Origin: Chamaea fasciata
Taxonomy: Eukaryota; Chordata; Aves; Passeriformes; Sylviidae
Assembly: GCA_029207755.1 (NCBI GenBank)
Contig: JARCOQ010000002.1
Span: forward strand, 85,152,087 to 85,216,086
Length of the DNA stretch: 64,000 bases
Direction of reading: 5' to 3'
Within the stretch, counting starts at the first letter, position 1. Each line of letters begins with the position of its first letter. The translations under genes and the position numbers were made by a program. Shown piece after piece: positions 39,543-48,868 of the stretch. The notes under the pieces were generated by a model. It was not told the origin of the DNA. It did not search any database and worked only from the letters and a program-made list of their open reading frames with translations.

Positions 39543-40917
39543 CTATAAATATAATCAAACATTAACAGCTGAGGGGGAAAAAAAAAAGAGCTGATTTATA
39601 GAATTTATTTCAATTTTTACTCCGTTTTTAGCACAAATCTTTTGCTGAAGAAGTAATGTCCAAGCAGCTCATTTACTCAAGACCTGACTCAGTTTACTGA
39701 AGATAGTTGGCAAAGCCCTGAAATGTGACTTTTGTTTCTTCTGAAGGTAAATTAACATCCCATCTTTTAGATCTCTGGGAATATTTTCATTTATTCATGT
39801 AAATTTTTGGTTGGTAATTATGCCCGAGGGCAAAAATGTTTGTCATTGATCAACACTAAAAGTTTTCAGTGCACAATAACATAAAAGAAAACATTATGAG
39901 TGTATGAAGGTAGAAATCATGGTTTGGGACACAACAAGACCAATAATGGCCTTAGGCCTCTATTAAGTTATACACCTATGTCAATAACCAGGTAGAGAAA
40001 TCACTGTAAAACTGTTGCATAAAGCACTATGTAACCAAGTTACCACCATGAGGCCTTCAGGTCTTTAGCTAAAACAAAGAACAGATCCAAACACTTTTGC
40101 ACAGTCTCCAGCAAAGCTGGTTTGAAATCTTCAGTTTAAAGAAACCTCTGTCTTTTGATTAAAATGCTTACAGTTAACATTCAAAGGGCTGTCCTTTCTA
40201 AATTATTTGAAACACCTCTTTTAAAGTACAAAAATTCTCACCTCATCCCTCTCCTCCTTTACCAGGTTTTTCAGTACTAATTTCTGTGTTACTATAATCA
40301 AAGGTCAGGCCTCTAAAGAACAAGTCAGTAAGCCTCTGGTATACAGTAGCTTTTTCAATACTAACGCCATAGATTTCATGTTGATGCATCGCCCCCAAAG
40401 GGTACCAAAAGAACTGAAGAAATAAGATGATGTGCCTAAAACAGGGCTCCCAATACTCACTACACGTCATATGTAGGCGTGTGATTAAAGTTAATTTACT
40501 ACTCAGAGCTATTTCAGCCTACAGTGTATTCTTCGTATCAGATGCACTCCATTTAATATTATAATCTGTGGCATTATATTTATAAGCTTGGCAGGATTTG
40601 AGAAGGCTGAGGCAGAAAAGGAAGATAAACCGGAATTTATAACCACAAGATCTAGAAGAAAGATATACTGCAGAAATCAATGTTAATTTATTTAAAAGTC
40701 AAGTTCTACTATGACTGTAAGTAAATTTAAGATTTAAATTAACTTTATTAATGTTTTCATTTTCTATTTTAGTCCCATTTATTAGCAAACAACTGTACAC
40801 ACAAGTAACTTAAACCATATTAAATACAACTTGCCAAAACAGTGCAATTATATTTAGCTTTGAAGCATCAGGTCTTAGATGATACACAGCCATAAGATAA
40901 TTCACATCTGAATGGAC

Positions 40918-41272
40918 TCTGGGTCTCTAGTCCCTGCTCAAAGCAGGGTCAGCTCTGAGGTCAGGCTGCTCAGGGCTTTGTCCAGTCCAGTTTTGAAAAT
41001 CTCCAAGACTGCGGGCTGCTAGACTGCCATCATAAGAAGCAAGTATTTCCTTAGATTCAGCCTGAACCCTTCTGGTTTCAATGGATGCCCACTGTTGCTC
41101 ATCTTTCCACCAAGCACTGCAGTAAAAAGCCTGTTTATGACTTCTTGATGTCGCACCTTCTGGCAGGTGGGACTTATGTGCCTCTTAAGACGTTTCTACT
41201 CCAGGTGGAATAAGATCTGGATATAAGATATAAGATCTCTGTGGGTAACAGTGTCAAAAGCTTGGTACAGTC
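40918..41272 (-). mobile_element. CR1 LINE fragment
   Basis: GGGTCAGCTCTGAGGTCAGG and GCTCAGGGCTTTGTCCAGTC, read on the plus strand, are reverse-complement CR1 3' sequence. It directly precedes a second CR1 copy in the same orientation. Confidence 0.8.
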
Positions 41273-41275
41273 TTA

Positions 41276-41905
41276 AAATCACAGAATCCCACAGTGGTTT
41301 TAATTGGAAGGGACTTTAAAGACCATCTTGTTCCACACCTCCTACAATGCGCAACGACACCTTCCATTACATCAGGTTGCTGAGTACTCCATCCAGACTA
41401 GTCTTGAACACTTCCAGGGATGGGGCATCTACAACTTCTCTGGGCAACTCGTTCTCTGGGCAACTGTGAGGGTCTCACCACCCTCACAGTCACGAATTTC
41501 TAACTTGTATCTAATCTAAACCTGTTGTCTTCCAGTTTAAAATCGTTCCCCCTCACCCTGTCACTACATGTTCTCGTGAAAACTCCCTCCCCGGCTCTCT
41601 TGTTGGTCCCCTTTCGGTACTGGAAGGTGCCAAAACATGTCCCCAAAGTCTTCCCTTCTCCAGGCCGAAGAACCCCAGCTCTCTCAGCCTGTCTTTGTAG
41701 GAGAGGTCTCTAGCCCACTCTGATCATCTTCATGCCCTCCTCTGGACTTACTCCAACAGGTCCATGTCCTTATTATGTTGTAGACCCAGGACTGGACACA
41801 GTTCTCCAGGTGGTGTCTTACCAGAGCAGAGTAGAGGGGAAAGAGTCTTGGTAAATGACATCCACTGCTCTCAGCCTGTTGTTTCCTGATAGCAGTCGGG
41901 TTGGT
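41276..41905 (-). mobile_element. CR1 LINE fragment, about 630 bp
   Basis: It begins on the plus strand with AATCACAGAATCCCACAGTGG (tail) and continues through GGAAGGGACTTTAAAGACCA, CTCAGCCTGTCTTTGTAGG and GGACACAGTTCTCCAGGTGG. This is the longest CR1 copy here. It lies in the pseudogene intron between blocks C and D. Confidence 0.88.
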
Positions 41906-41974
41906 CCTGCAGGATCAACCATGAACATCACCTGTATTGTATCTACAATTCCATAAATAATTATTTTCCCTTAC

Positions 41975-42052
41975 ATTGTGAATAGTAGTTTCAAGCTCCT
42001 CAATTCTCTGTTCCAAATGAGCCTTTTCATTAAAGGCAGTTTCTTGGGAAAT
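41975..42052 (-). pseudogene. TSGA10 relic block C: open, splice sites intact
   Basis: This is a 78-nt, 26-codon block with a proper acceptor (GATACAG) and donor (GTAAGG). It reads ISQETAFNEK, AHLEQRIEELE and TTIHN, nearly identical to mammalian TSGA10. No lesion is present. Together with blocks G and J it shows that the gene decayed recently or unevenly. Confidence 0.88.
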
Positions 42053-42239
42053 CTGTATCAGATAACAGCAGCAACAAAATCACATACAGAACAAGATTCA
42101 ACTCACCACAGACTTCTAAAGCAATTAATTCTCAGGACCAGAATAGAAATCCTTAGCAATTTTAATTACACTGCTAAGTAGTGTTCATGTTTAAATAACC
42201 TGTGGGGTGGGGCTGAGGTGGGATGGGACAGAAACAAAC

Positions 42240-42414
42240 CTTGTAACTGCTCCCTGAGGCTATCACGTTCTGTAGGCATCCTCTGGATATCTGACAGCAC
42301 TGTATCCCTTTCTATCTCCATGTGTCTTAATACAGCTTGAGCTGTCACAGTGATTTTAGGAGTCCTGGGGCATTTTGTAACTTCCTGACAAAGCTGGGAA
42401 ATCCCCTCCTGTGC
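42240..42414 (-). pseudogene. TSGA10 relic block B: one-base insertion
   Basis: Acceptor and donor are both good. The frame reads AQEGISQLCQEVTK, then VLRHMEIERDTVL and TERDSLREQL, all TSGA10-like. The block is 175 nt, one more than a multiple of three, although both neighbouring exon junctions are phase 0. Its end reads TTACAAG where TTA-AAG (Leu-Lys, as in the mammalian protein) would restore the frame. The extra base is at 42243. Confidence 0.85.
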
Positions 42415-42768
42415 CTGTTTTTAAAAACAGGAGAATAACGGAAACATGGAATAGATAATCAGTATATTACTGGGTCCTGTGGCTGGTAATGTAGAGCATC
42501 CCAGAAACTGTGTAATATCGAAGGTGAGGTAATAATTTGTGCATGCATTCTTTGATTCAGGAGAGCATTTTTAACTCAGGGCAGCACTTACAAACTTATA
42601 TTGAACTGACAGATTCAAATCACAGAATTTCCATAACTTTTCTTTTTTCTATTTTTTAAACAAATACTTTGCATTCTTTCTTCTTTTCATACGAAGCCAA
42701 AAGTATAATTTTTTTCTTGTACATTACCCTGTTATTTCAGTTAATCACACAAATATAAATAAAATTTC

Positions 42769-42852
42769 CTCTTCATAAAGACTGAGAATTTTGTCTCTCT
42801 CAGCTGTTAAAACTTGGAAGTTACCCTGAATTTCTGCCACAACGTTCATTTA
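42769..42852 (-). pseudogene. TSGA10 relic block A: stop and lost donor
   Basis: The block reads VVAEIQGNFQVLTAERDKIL and then SLYEE, matching the TSGA10 segment that precedes the AQEE exon. The next exon starts in phase 0, so a donor GT is expected right after 42769. The sequence there is GAAATT. Upstream in the same frame is a TAA at 42850-42852. The 5' limit of this exon is not clear, so that stop may or may not lie inside the old exon. Confidence 0.7.
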
Positions 42853-43103
42853 TTTTCCATGTTGACTCAAGTTTTACACATTCTCTCAGCATTTGCAAGA
42901 CTTCTGGATCAGAAACCACTCCCTAAAGAATATGGTGATACAGTGTTAAAGCAGAGAAACAATTCTTATGCATCCTTCTGTTTACAATCAATTAGTGTTT
43001 CTTCCTGGAAGTTATAGCTTTAGTATTTTATCATGAGATATATTCTAAAAAGTATATTCCTCCTCTTCCAAAGTGATTTCCCAAGCTTACTTGGATGGAT
43101 GAT

Positions 43104-43197
43104 TTCTTCTTCTCCTTCTCCTTCTCCTTCTCCTTCTCCTTCTCCTTCTCCTTCTCCTTCTCCTTCTTCATCTTTTTTTTTTTTTTTTTTTTTTTTT
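43104..43197. repeat. TTCTCC hexamer microsatellite followed by T25
   Basis: About ten copies of TTCTCC (43104-43168) are followed, after TCATC, by 25 thymines. The whole tract is pyrimidine on the plus strand except one A. The minus-strand frame of repeated Glu-Gly and Lys codons across it is an artefact. Confidence 0.95.
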
Positions 43198-43744
43198 AAT
43201 GCTGCCACAAGTAGAGGTTCACTTAGGACTTGAGAATGTGTTTCTTAATACTTTAAACAAATTCTCAGTCTCGCATTTACAGCAATCTCTGTCCTTTTCC
43301 ACTGACTTAATAAAGGCATCATGCCTTGAAGGTGACCTCCTTGCTTTATTTCAGATTCTGTTTGTAACATAACCTGCATTAGCATAAATGAGAGAATGTA
43401 TGCACCGAAAGAAAACTTTGGTAATTACTGATACTTCAATGAAAAATGGATAAATACACTCTTCAAAATGAAGATGAAGCAGAAATCTAATCAAAATAAA
43501 TATCCATATAATACTTTAAAGTAACTTCTGAATGTCTGTGTTTTCTCTTTTTGTTATACTGCAAATATGCTTGAATGTCCTCCTAATAAGGATCTAACAA
43601 GGAAGAAAGGGACATAAATATTAATTAACTTGAAATATATCTGTTCAAAACTAAGGGTAGATTTGTAGTGGAATATATAATGAATTTTAAATGTGATAGA
43701 AAGTAGACCACCATGTTTGTTTAAGGTCCATGAAAGATGAATTT

Positions 43745-44150
43745 TTTTCATGGAGAAGGCTTCAGGGAGACTCCAGTACCTAAACAGAGCTTACAAGAAG
43801 GCTGCAGACGGACTTTTCTCAAGGGAATGTAGTGATAGAGCAAGGGGGAATGACCTTAAACGGAAGGAGGGAAAGTTTAAATTAGAGAATAGGCAGGAAT
43901 TGAATGTCTTCAAGAAGAATTCACTTCTTCAGAGGGTGATGAGGCACTGGAAGAGATTGCCTAAAAAGGCTGTGGAATTTCCACACCTGGAGGTGTCCAA
44001 CATTCCCACATCTGGAGGCGTTCAACAAGCTCTGGATGGAGCTCTGAGGAGCCTGGTCTAGTGGAAGGTGTCCCTATCCACGAAAGAGGAGCTGGAACTA
44101 GGTGGTCTTTAAGGTCCCTTCCAACACAAACTATTCTATGTCTCTGATTT
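43745..44150 (+). mobile_element. CR1 LINE fragment
   Basis: The sequence includes GGCTTCAGGGAGACTCCAG, GAGGGTGATGAGGCACTGG and GGTCTTTAAGGTCCCTTCCA, ending near TTCTATG. The 103-codon frame inside is CR1-derived. Confidence 0.88.
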
Positions 44151-45029
44151 CCTTGAGCCAGGAGTTCTGTAGGACAGAAGCCAAGCAGCTGTGATGGACA
44201 TACTGACTTCTGGCTCAGTACCAGCTTACCTAAATAGCTTTCTAGGAAGCATGACTCTTTTTTTACATCTCAGCACTTTTATTTCCTTTACTCTTGCTTT
44301 CCAAGATGATCATAACATCTGTTGTCCCTACAGGTGTCTGTGACTGAAATTCTAAAGGCAAAACAAAATCAGAGGCCAGAAATATTCCTAAAAATAATTT
44401 TTAAAAAGATGCATTGTAAAATCTTGTACAAAATTATCAGTAAACCACTTTCCCCGTTAATGCTGATATAAATATTTATGACCACTGCTTTCATAGAAAT
44501 TTAAATTATTTCTCTACTTGGTTTCATCTTGGGAGGTTTTTGAATACGTCTTATCCATGAAAATACAACTTCCTGTATCGGGTTTATGATATAGAGCACA
44601 GTTTCTCAATAAATATTACTAAAGTCAAGGAAAGGTGCTCATATTTCTTTCTGGTTTTAAGTACAAATTAATACTGAGTGACCAGCTGTTGCTACATCTT
44701 TTTGAAAAGCTTTTATGTTGGAGGAGAGAGTTAAGCCAAGGTTCTCCTCAAGTGACACAACACTCTCTCCACACCATGACAGATAAAAAGATGACTTGTT
44801 CAAATAATGGTTAAATTCTTCATAGTTGTTTGGGGATGGAAGCAGGAGGATGGATCATAAACTGGCACACTCAGACACATGCAATAACACCACCCATTGT
44901 TGTTTTGAGTGAAATTCTTCTGAAGAATTCTTATAAAGCACCTTTAACCCAAACCTCCTGGGCCCACACATGAAGCATAGGCCTTGCCAGTGATTAATGC
45001 AAAAGCCTTAGGGAAAGGCAGCAAGAGCA

Positions 45030-45296
45030 ATGCTTACAGGTCAGATTTCAGAGAAAAAGCCAAGCAGCCAAGTCTTGCCAGTCCAGCCCCAGGAGAGAGA
45101 TGGGTATTCTGAAACTGCCACAGCTGATCAGGTGGGACTGACAGTGACCTCAGGGAGCTCAGCTGAACACCTCTACTCTGACGAGGTTCATCTCTTCCAG
45201 AAACCAATATCCAAAGAGACACTTTTACTGATGAAAACTCCAGCAATTGGCACACAATCTCTCAGGCCTGACAAGAACAAAACAAGAGTTAGATAA
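45030..45296 (+). CDS. Probable terminal coding exon of a small gene (C2orf15-like?)
   Basis: An open frame of 88 codons ends at TAA 45294-45296 and is followed 113 bp later by AATAAA, the layout of a last exon. Acceptor-like sites (CTTACAG, exon from 45040; ATTTCAG, exon from 45052) sit at its start, so the ATG at 45030 is probably not the real start. The C-terminal part (HLYSDEVHLFQKPISKE, then LMKTPAIGTQSLRPDK) has the composition of a conserved protein and not of chance sequence. Position and strand match C2orf15 between TSGA10 and LIPT1 in human, but I cannot confirm homology from memory. Upstream exons were not found. It may also be a relic. Confidence 0.45.
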   Translation: MLTGQISEKKPSSQVLPVQPQERDGYSETATADQVGLTVTSGSSAEHLYSDEVHLFQKPISKETLLLMKTPAIGTQSLRPDKNKTRVR

Positions 45297-45408
45297 GACT
45301 GACTTAATCTTGTGGAAATAGCTTCCTTTAATTAAACCTTATCTTCTATCCAAAACCCATCTAATTTATGTATGGTTTGCAAGACTATGTGCCAGTTGTA
45401 TCATCCAG

Positions 45409-45414
45409 AATAAA
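45409..45414 (+). terminator. Polyadenylation signal of the 45 kb exon
   Basis: An AATAAA hexamer lies 113 bp downstream of the stop of the 45.03-45.30 kb frame. It supports that frame as the last exon of a plus-strand transcript. Confidence 0.45.
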
Positions 45415-45429
45415 TATTACTCTTTGCAC

Positions 45430-47577
45430 TACACTTGTTCCTTGACAGTGTCAAACATTAGCCTCACACATGATAAACTCCAGTCTGAACTCACCCCTGA
45501 TTTTTAATGCCAGGACTAACATATTAGTCATTGTGAAGTTCAAACATCAGAGTTATTACAAGGCTCATTAAGCTTTTCTTTATTTCACCAACAAAATCAT
45601 TTGAGAGAAAATACTTCTTATGTTTTCTTATACAGGAGTTCTTATTTTCACAGTACCTCTGGCTGCACGTTTCTTCTTCTTGGAATAGCAGAGACAGGGA
45701 CAAAGCAGAGTGCTGCCTTCAAAAAAAGTGATGCAAAAAAGGTAGGGAGGCCATGTGAACCCTGGGATTCCTATTGCCTGCTCATGGCCAGGATATAAAC
45801 AGCCTCTGAAAGAGGCTGCTTTAGGTATTCCCAAAGTCAAGCTGAGAAAGCAGACAAAATGTCCTCTTCCCTGCTAGCCACTAGCACAGGTTTAATATTC
45901 TGGAAACAGTGAAGGGTGAATAACGGGGTTTTTTGGCAAGCAGCCATTATTAAGCACTCATGGATACAGCTTGCCTTTTCAGACGTTAGGGGTGAATAAC
46001 ACCTCTGAAATACAATCCCCACCTAAAGCCAGAAAAGAAACGAAGATTTTAACTTCCAGAAACAGAGCTAGAGAAACAAGTCTCTTCCTTTTCCCTTTCC
46101 CCATCCTGGATTTCAGATTTTGGCATGGTGGAAGAGGAGACTCTGCATTATCATGCTGATCTCCAAAAGAGATGTGAAAAGGGCATTTCATATTTTCACA
46201 ACTTTAACAAAATTATTCTTCATGAAAATTCATTTTAGGAGTGAAATTATACATTTTTAATTGGTTTTGTTCTGGTATGTCTAAGATATTCTCTAAGAGA
46301 CATACGGTGAATTATCTTTTATATCTTAATGCTGGTTAACGTTGTGCAGAGCAGTTGCATTGCTTTCTGTACACCAAAAAATGCTTTGTTGATCAAAAAA
46401 GAGATTAAATTCATATACAGGACTGTTCTCAAAAGTGAAAATAATAATTGGTGTATTTTACAGATTTATACAATAGCAGTTGGGACATAAAAACATTTAA
46501 ACGTCCAATCCAGAAGAGATAAATACATGGTGTGCATTTACAAATTCGTATTTTTTGTTTATTGTCAGACTATTTCTAATTATCTTGCTGGATTTGTCTT
46601 CAACAATAGGAAGGCATTTATTGTTGCATGTGAATTTCATCCCTCAGCTTATCAGAAACAGACCCATGACATTTTTGTCTGTCCACCTACTATTCTGCAC
46701 ACTTTACCTTTTTTACCAAATTACGGTTTTAACTATGAAAACAGTTTTTGACTAGACAAACACAGACCACAACATCTCACAGTAGGTTTTTAGGGACACC
46801 CCGTGGCAAAATGACACATTGCAAATGTTCAAGAATCAAGTGCCAAAATGGAGAAAAGTGGTCCCATTTTTTGAGGGTTTTAGTAACATCAGTTGCCTCA
46901 CAAGATGCATTTCCATGTTTCTGACCAGTGCTAGAATGCACGGGTTCACGTTTGCATTTTGTCAACTGCCTTCAACATTGATTTCCAGCACATTTTTATG
47001 GACAAAGTCCACATGCTTTTTACCTTGTGCATTACAGAATAGTTCACCCCAGTGAAAAATTATTAGCAGTCTAATTCAGCAAAAAGTTATGTCCATTTCA
47101 AATTGCTTTAATTTTTTTTTTCTTATGTGACAGTACAACATTAAAGGTGCTGGCACACACATTACATCGAGCTCCTTTCAGAGTCTGTTTCTCTCACTAA
47201 TCACCCTCAGCACACATTATGATGGTTCCTTACTTTTTACTTACCCTACTACACCCACACAGTTCCTTTAAGGCAGAATGGACAAAGGCATGTCATGTAC
47301 CTTTTAGAAATACACATTCATGAACAAGAGAAATACAGCACATATTTGCCCATAGGGATACTACTGTGGATAAAAAACTTCAGCTGGCACTGAATATTGT
47401 CCCACAGTACAAGAAGCTTAAGCACAGTAAGTTTAAGCACAGACAATAGCTTTTGAAAAAGCATTATAGCTAAGGTCTGGTAGACTTTAAGAATGGCTTA
47501 AATACAAATCTGAGGACAAACTGCTGTCGGCAATACGTCTAGTCTTTGATCACTTTCCAGCTTGTTAATAAATTATA
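45430..47577. other. No gene recognised
   Basis: The TSGA10 start-codon exon should lie between block A and the CpG island, but nothing like its Arg/Ser-rich N-terminus was found in any frame here. Confidence 0.5.
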
Positions 47578-47837
47578 CTATTGACATTTAGCTTCTATAT
47601 CTTCATGAGCACCATAGAGAGTGTATTTCACAAGTCTCTGCACATCTGTGTTAACTCTGTCTCCTTGTGAACTCATAAAAGCTTGTAGCATCCAGAATAT
47701 CCTGCAGAGAGGAACTGCACATCTGGGTCTTGCAAGAAAAATCACCCATTTTATGCATTGTGCACCGGCCTGCTGTTGCCCTGTAGATATTGTGGGCAAT
47801 GCCAATAAGGATCTGAAGTAAAGGTGTGAAGCGATGA

Positions 47838-48119
47838 AGTCAGGCTCTTCTTGGAGGTGCCACGCAATAGGATGAGAAGCAATAGCCAGAAACTGATGAA
47901 CAGGAAACTCTATCCGAGCATGAGGAAGACCTTTGCAAGTGGCAGTGACCGAGCACTGGAACGCACTGCCCAGAGAGGGTGTGGAGTTTCCCTTACTGGG
48001 GATATTCAAGAACCGTCTGGACACAATCCTGTGCCACGTGCTCTGGGATGACCCTGCCTGAGCAGGAGGTTGAGCCAGATGACCCACTGTGGTCCCTTCC
48101 AACCCGACCGGTTCTGTGA
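47838..48119 (+). mobile_element. CR1 LINE fragment at the LIPT1/TSGA10 promoter edge
   Basis: It runs from GTCAGGCTCTTCTTGGAGG through GAGCACTGGAACGCACTGCC and GACCCACTGTGGTCCCTTCC to a GGTTCTGTGAC tail that meets the CpG island. It resembles the MITD1 intron 2 copy and lies in the opposite orientation. Confidence 0.9.
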
Positions 48120-48480
48120 CCTGGTCATTCTCGCTCTCCCCAGCTCCGTCCCCCGCCCAGTGCCGCGGCAGCGCTGGGACAGGCGGGACCCGGGCACTCC
48201 CCGAGCCCCGACCGCAGCCCGCCGCCCCCACCCTGCCCGGCCGCCCCCACCCTGCCCGGCCGCCGCCCTCAGCCCCCCCGGGCCGCAGGGCAGGCGCAGC
48301 GCCCGCCCCAGCACCTCTCACCCGGGAAGCGGAAGGCGCTCCCGAGGCCGCTGGCTCCGAGGAGCCCGCAGGGACGGGGACGGGCGCTGGGCCCGCTCCG
48401 CTCACCGCCGTGAGTAGCGCAGGGCGCCCGGCCGGGCTGTGCGGGCGGGGACGCGGCCTCGGGGACTGAGGGGACGCCCC
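48120..48480. promoter_or_regulatory. CpG-island bidirectional promoter, LIPT1 / TSGA10 locus
   Basis: About 360 bp of very GC- and CpG-rich sequence in an AT-rich neighbourhood. LIPT1 runs to the right with a GTGAGT donor at 48410. On the minus strand a GTGAGA donor (first exon ending near 48331) could serve the TSGA10 transcript. Head-to-head LIPT1/TSGA10 promoters match the human arrangement as I recall it. A CR1 copy abuts the left edge. Confidence 0.75.
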
Positions 48481-48610
48481 GCCAAGAACCCCCTGGAAAA
48501 GAAGGCAGAAAACCCTAACAAAGCTGTCCTACGCAAATTGAAACCGCATTAGCGAGGCTGCGTTGAGTGAGGGGAAAATACACATTCCGTTTCTTCCTTT
48601 GGTCTTTCAG
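48410..48610 (+). other. Probable intron in the LIPT1 5' leader
   Basis: A consensus donor (GTGAGT, at 48410) lies at the edge of the CpG island. A good acceptor (a pyrimidine-rich stretch ending in TTTCAG, exon resuming at 48611) lies 240 bp before the LIPT1 start codon. Two more acceptor-like sites end near 48759 and 48771, so alternative leaders are possible. A non-coding first exon spliced to the coding exon is the usual layout of mammalian LIPT1. The transcription start itself cannot be placed. Confidence 0.6.
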
Positions 48611-48693
48611 GCACCAGGGACTGCGAGGAGCAGCTGCTCTGAGAGCCCCGGAGGCTCCCGCCAGGGTCCGAGCGGCGTCACCGGAGGAGCGCC

Positions 48694-48868
48694 ATGCCTT
48701 GGAACGCGCCTGCTGCTGTGGGAAGAGCTTGACTGTCTCATGCCCGCCACTGGCGTTTCAGTTCTGTCGCAGGAGCCGGCTGCGCTTCTGCCGCATTCAG
48801 CATTAGCAGAGCAGGCGTTCCTTCCATCCGCTGTCCAGTTATTAAAAACATGGTACTCCAGTCATTAA
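48694..48868 (+). promoter_or_regulatory. Two upstream ORFs in the LIPT1 leader
   Basis: If the leader exon starts at 48611, the mRNA has an ATG at 48694 that opens a 12-codon frame (stop at 48730-48732). A second ATG at 48740 has a frame that runs to 48868 and so overlaps the LIPT1 start at 48850. Both could lower initiation at the main ATG. Use of the downstream acceptors near 48759 or 48771 would remove them, which would make leader splicing a possible translational switch. This is inference from sequence only. Confidence 0.4.

Larger units (their letters stand above)
30464..42852 (-). pseudogene. TSGA10: TSGA10 unitary pseudogene (inactivated, introns kept)
   Basis: TSGA10 is a long coiled-coil protein of the sperm tail fibrous sheath and centrosome, a paralogue of CEP135. 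On the minus strand eleven blocks align in order to TSGA10 as I remember it, for example ETAFNEKAHLEQRIEELE, KKKLEMQLSQEKIMHLDEK, TELDDMKLKAQDSK, ELCIKLD and QLQSELDITKTQL. The locus lies next to LIPT1, MITD1 and MRPL30 as in mammals and keeps introns, so it is the orthologous locus and not a retrocopy. In-frame stops occur at 39417, 38288, 37017, 36909 and 33535. There is a one-base insertion at 42243 and a frame change in the 35.3 kb block. A donor is lost at 42769. The start-codon exon, one or two exons between 36.1 and 36.9 kb and the final exon were not found. Some blocks remain open, which suggests relatively recent loss. Sequencing error cannot explain so many independent lesions. Confidence 0.87.

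Noticed and set aside
30464..42852. Processed (retrotransposed) TSGA10 copy
   Set aside because: The blocks are separated by introns with splice signals and lie in the orthologous gene neighbourhood.
43020..43208. Minus-strand frame of Lys runs and Glu-Gly repeats
   Set aside because: It is the translation of the TTCTCC microsatellite and poly-T tract.
43750..44061. 103-codon plus-strand frame
   Set aside because: It lies wholly inside a CR1 3' fragment.
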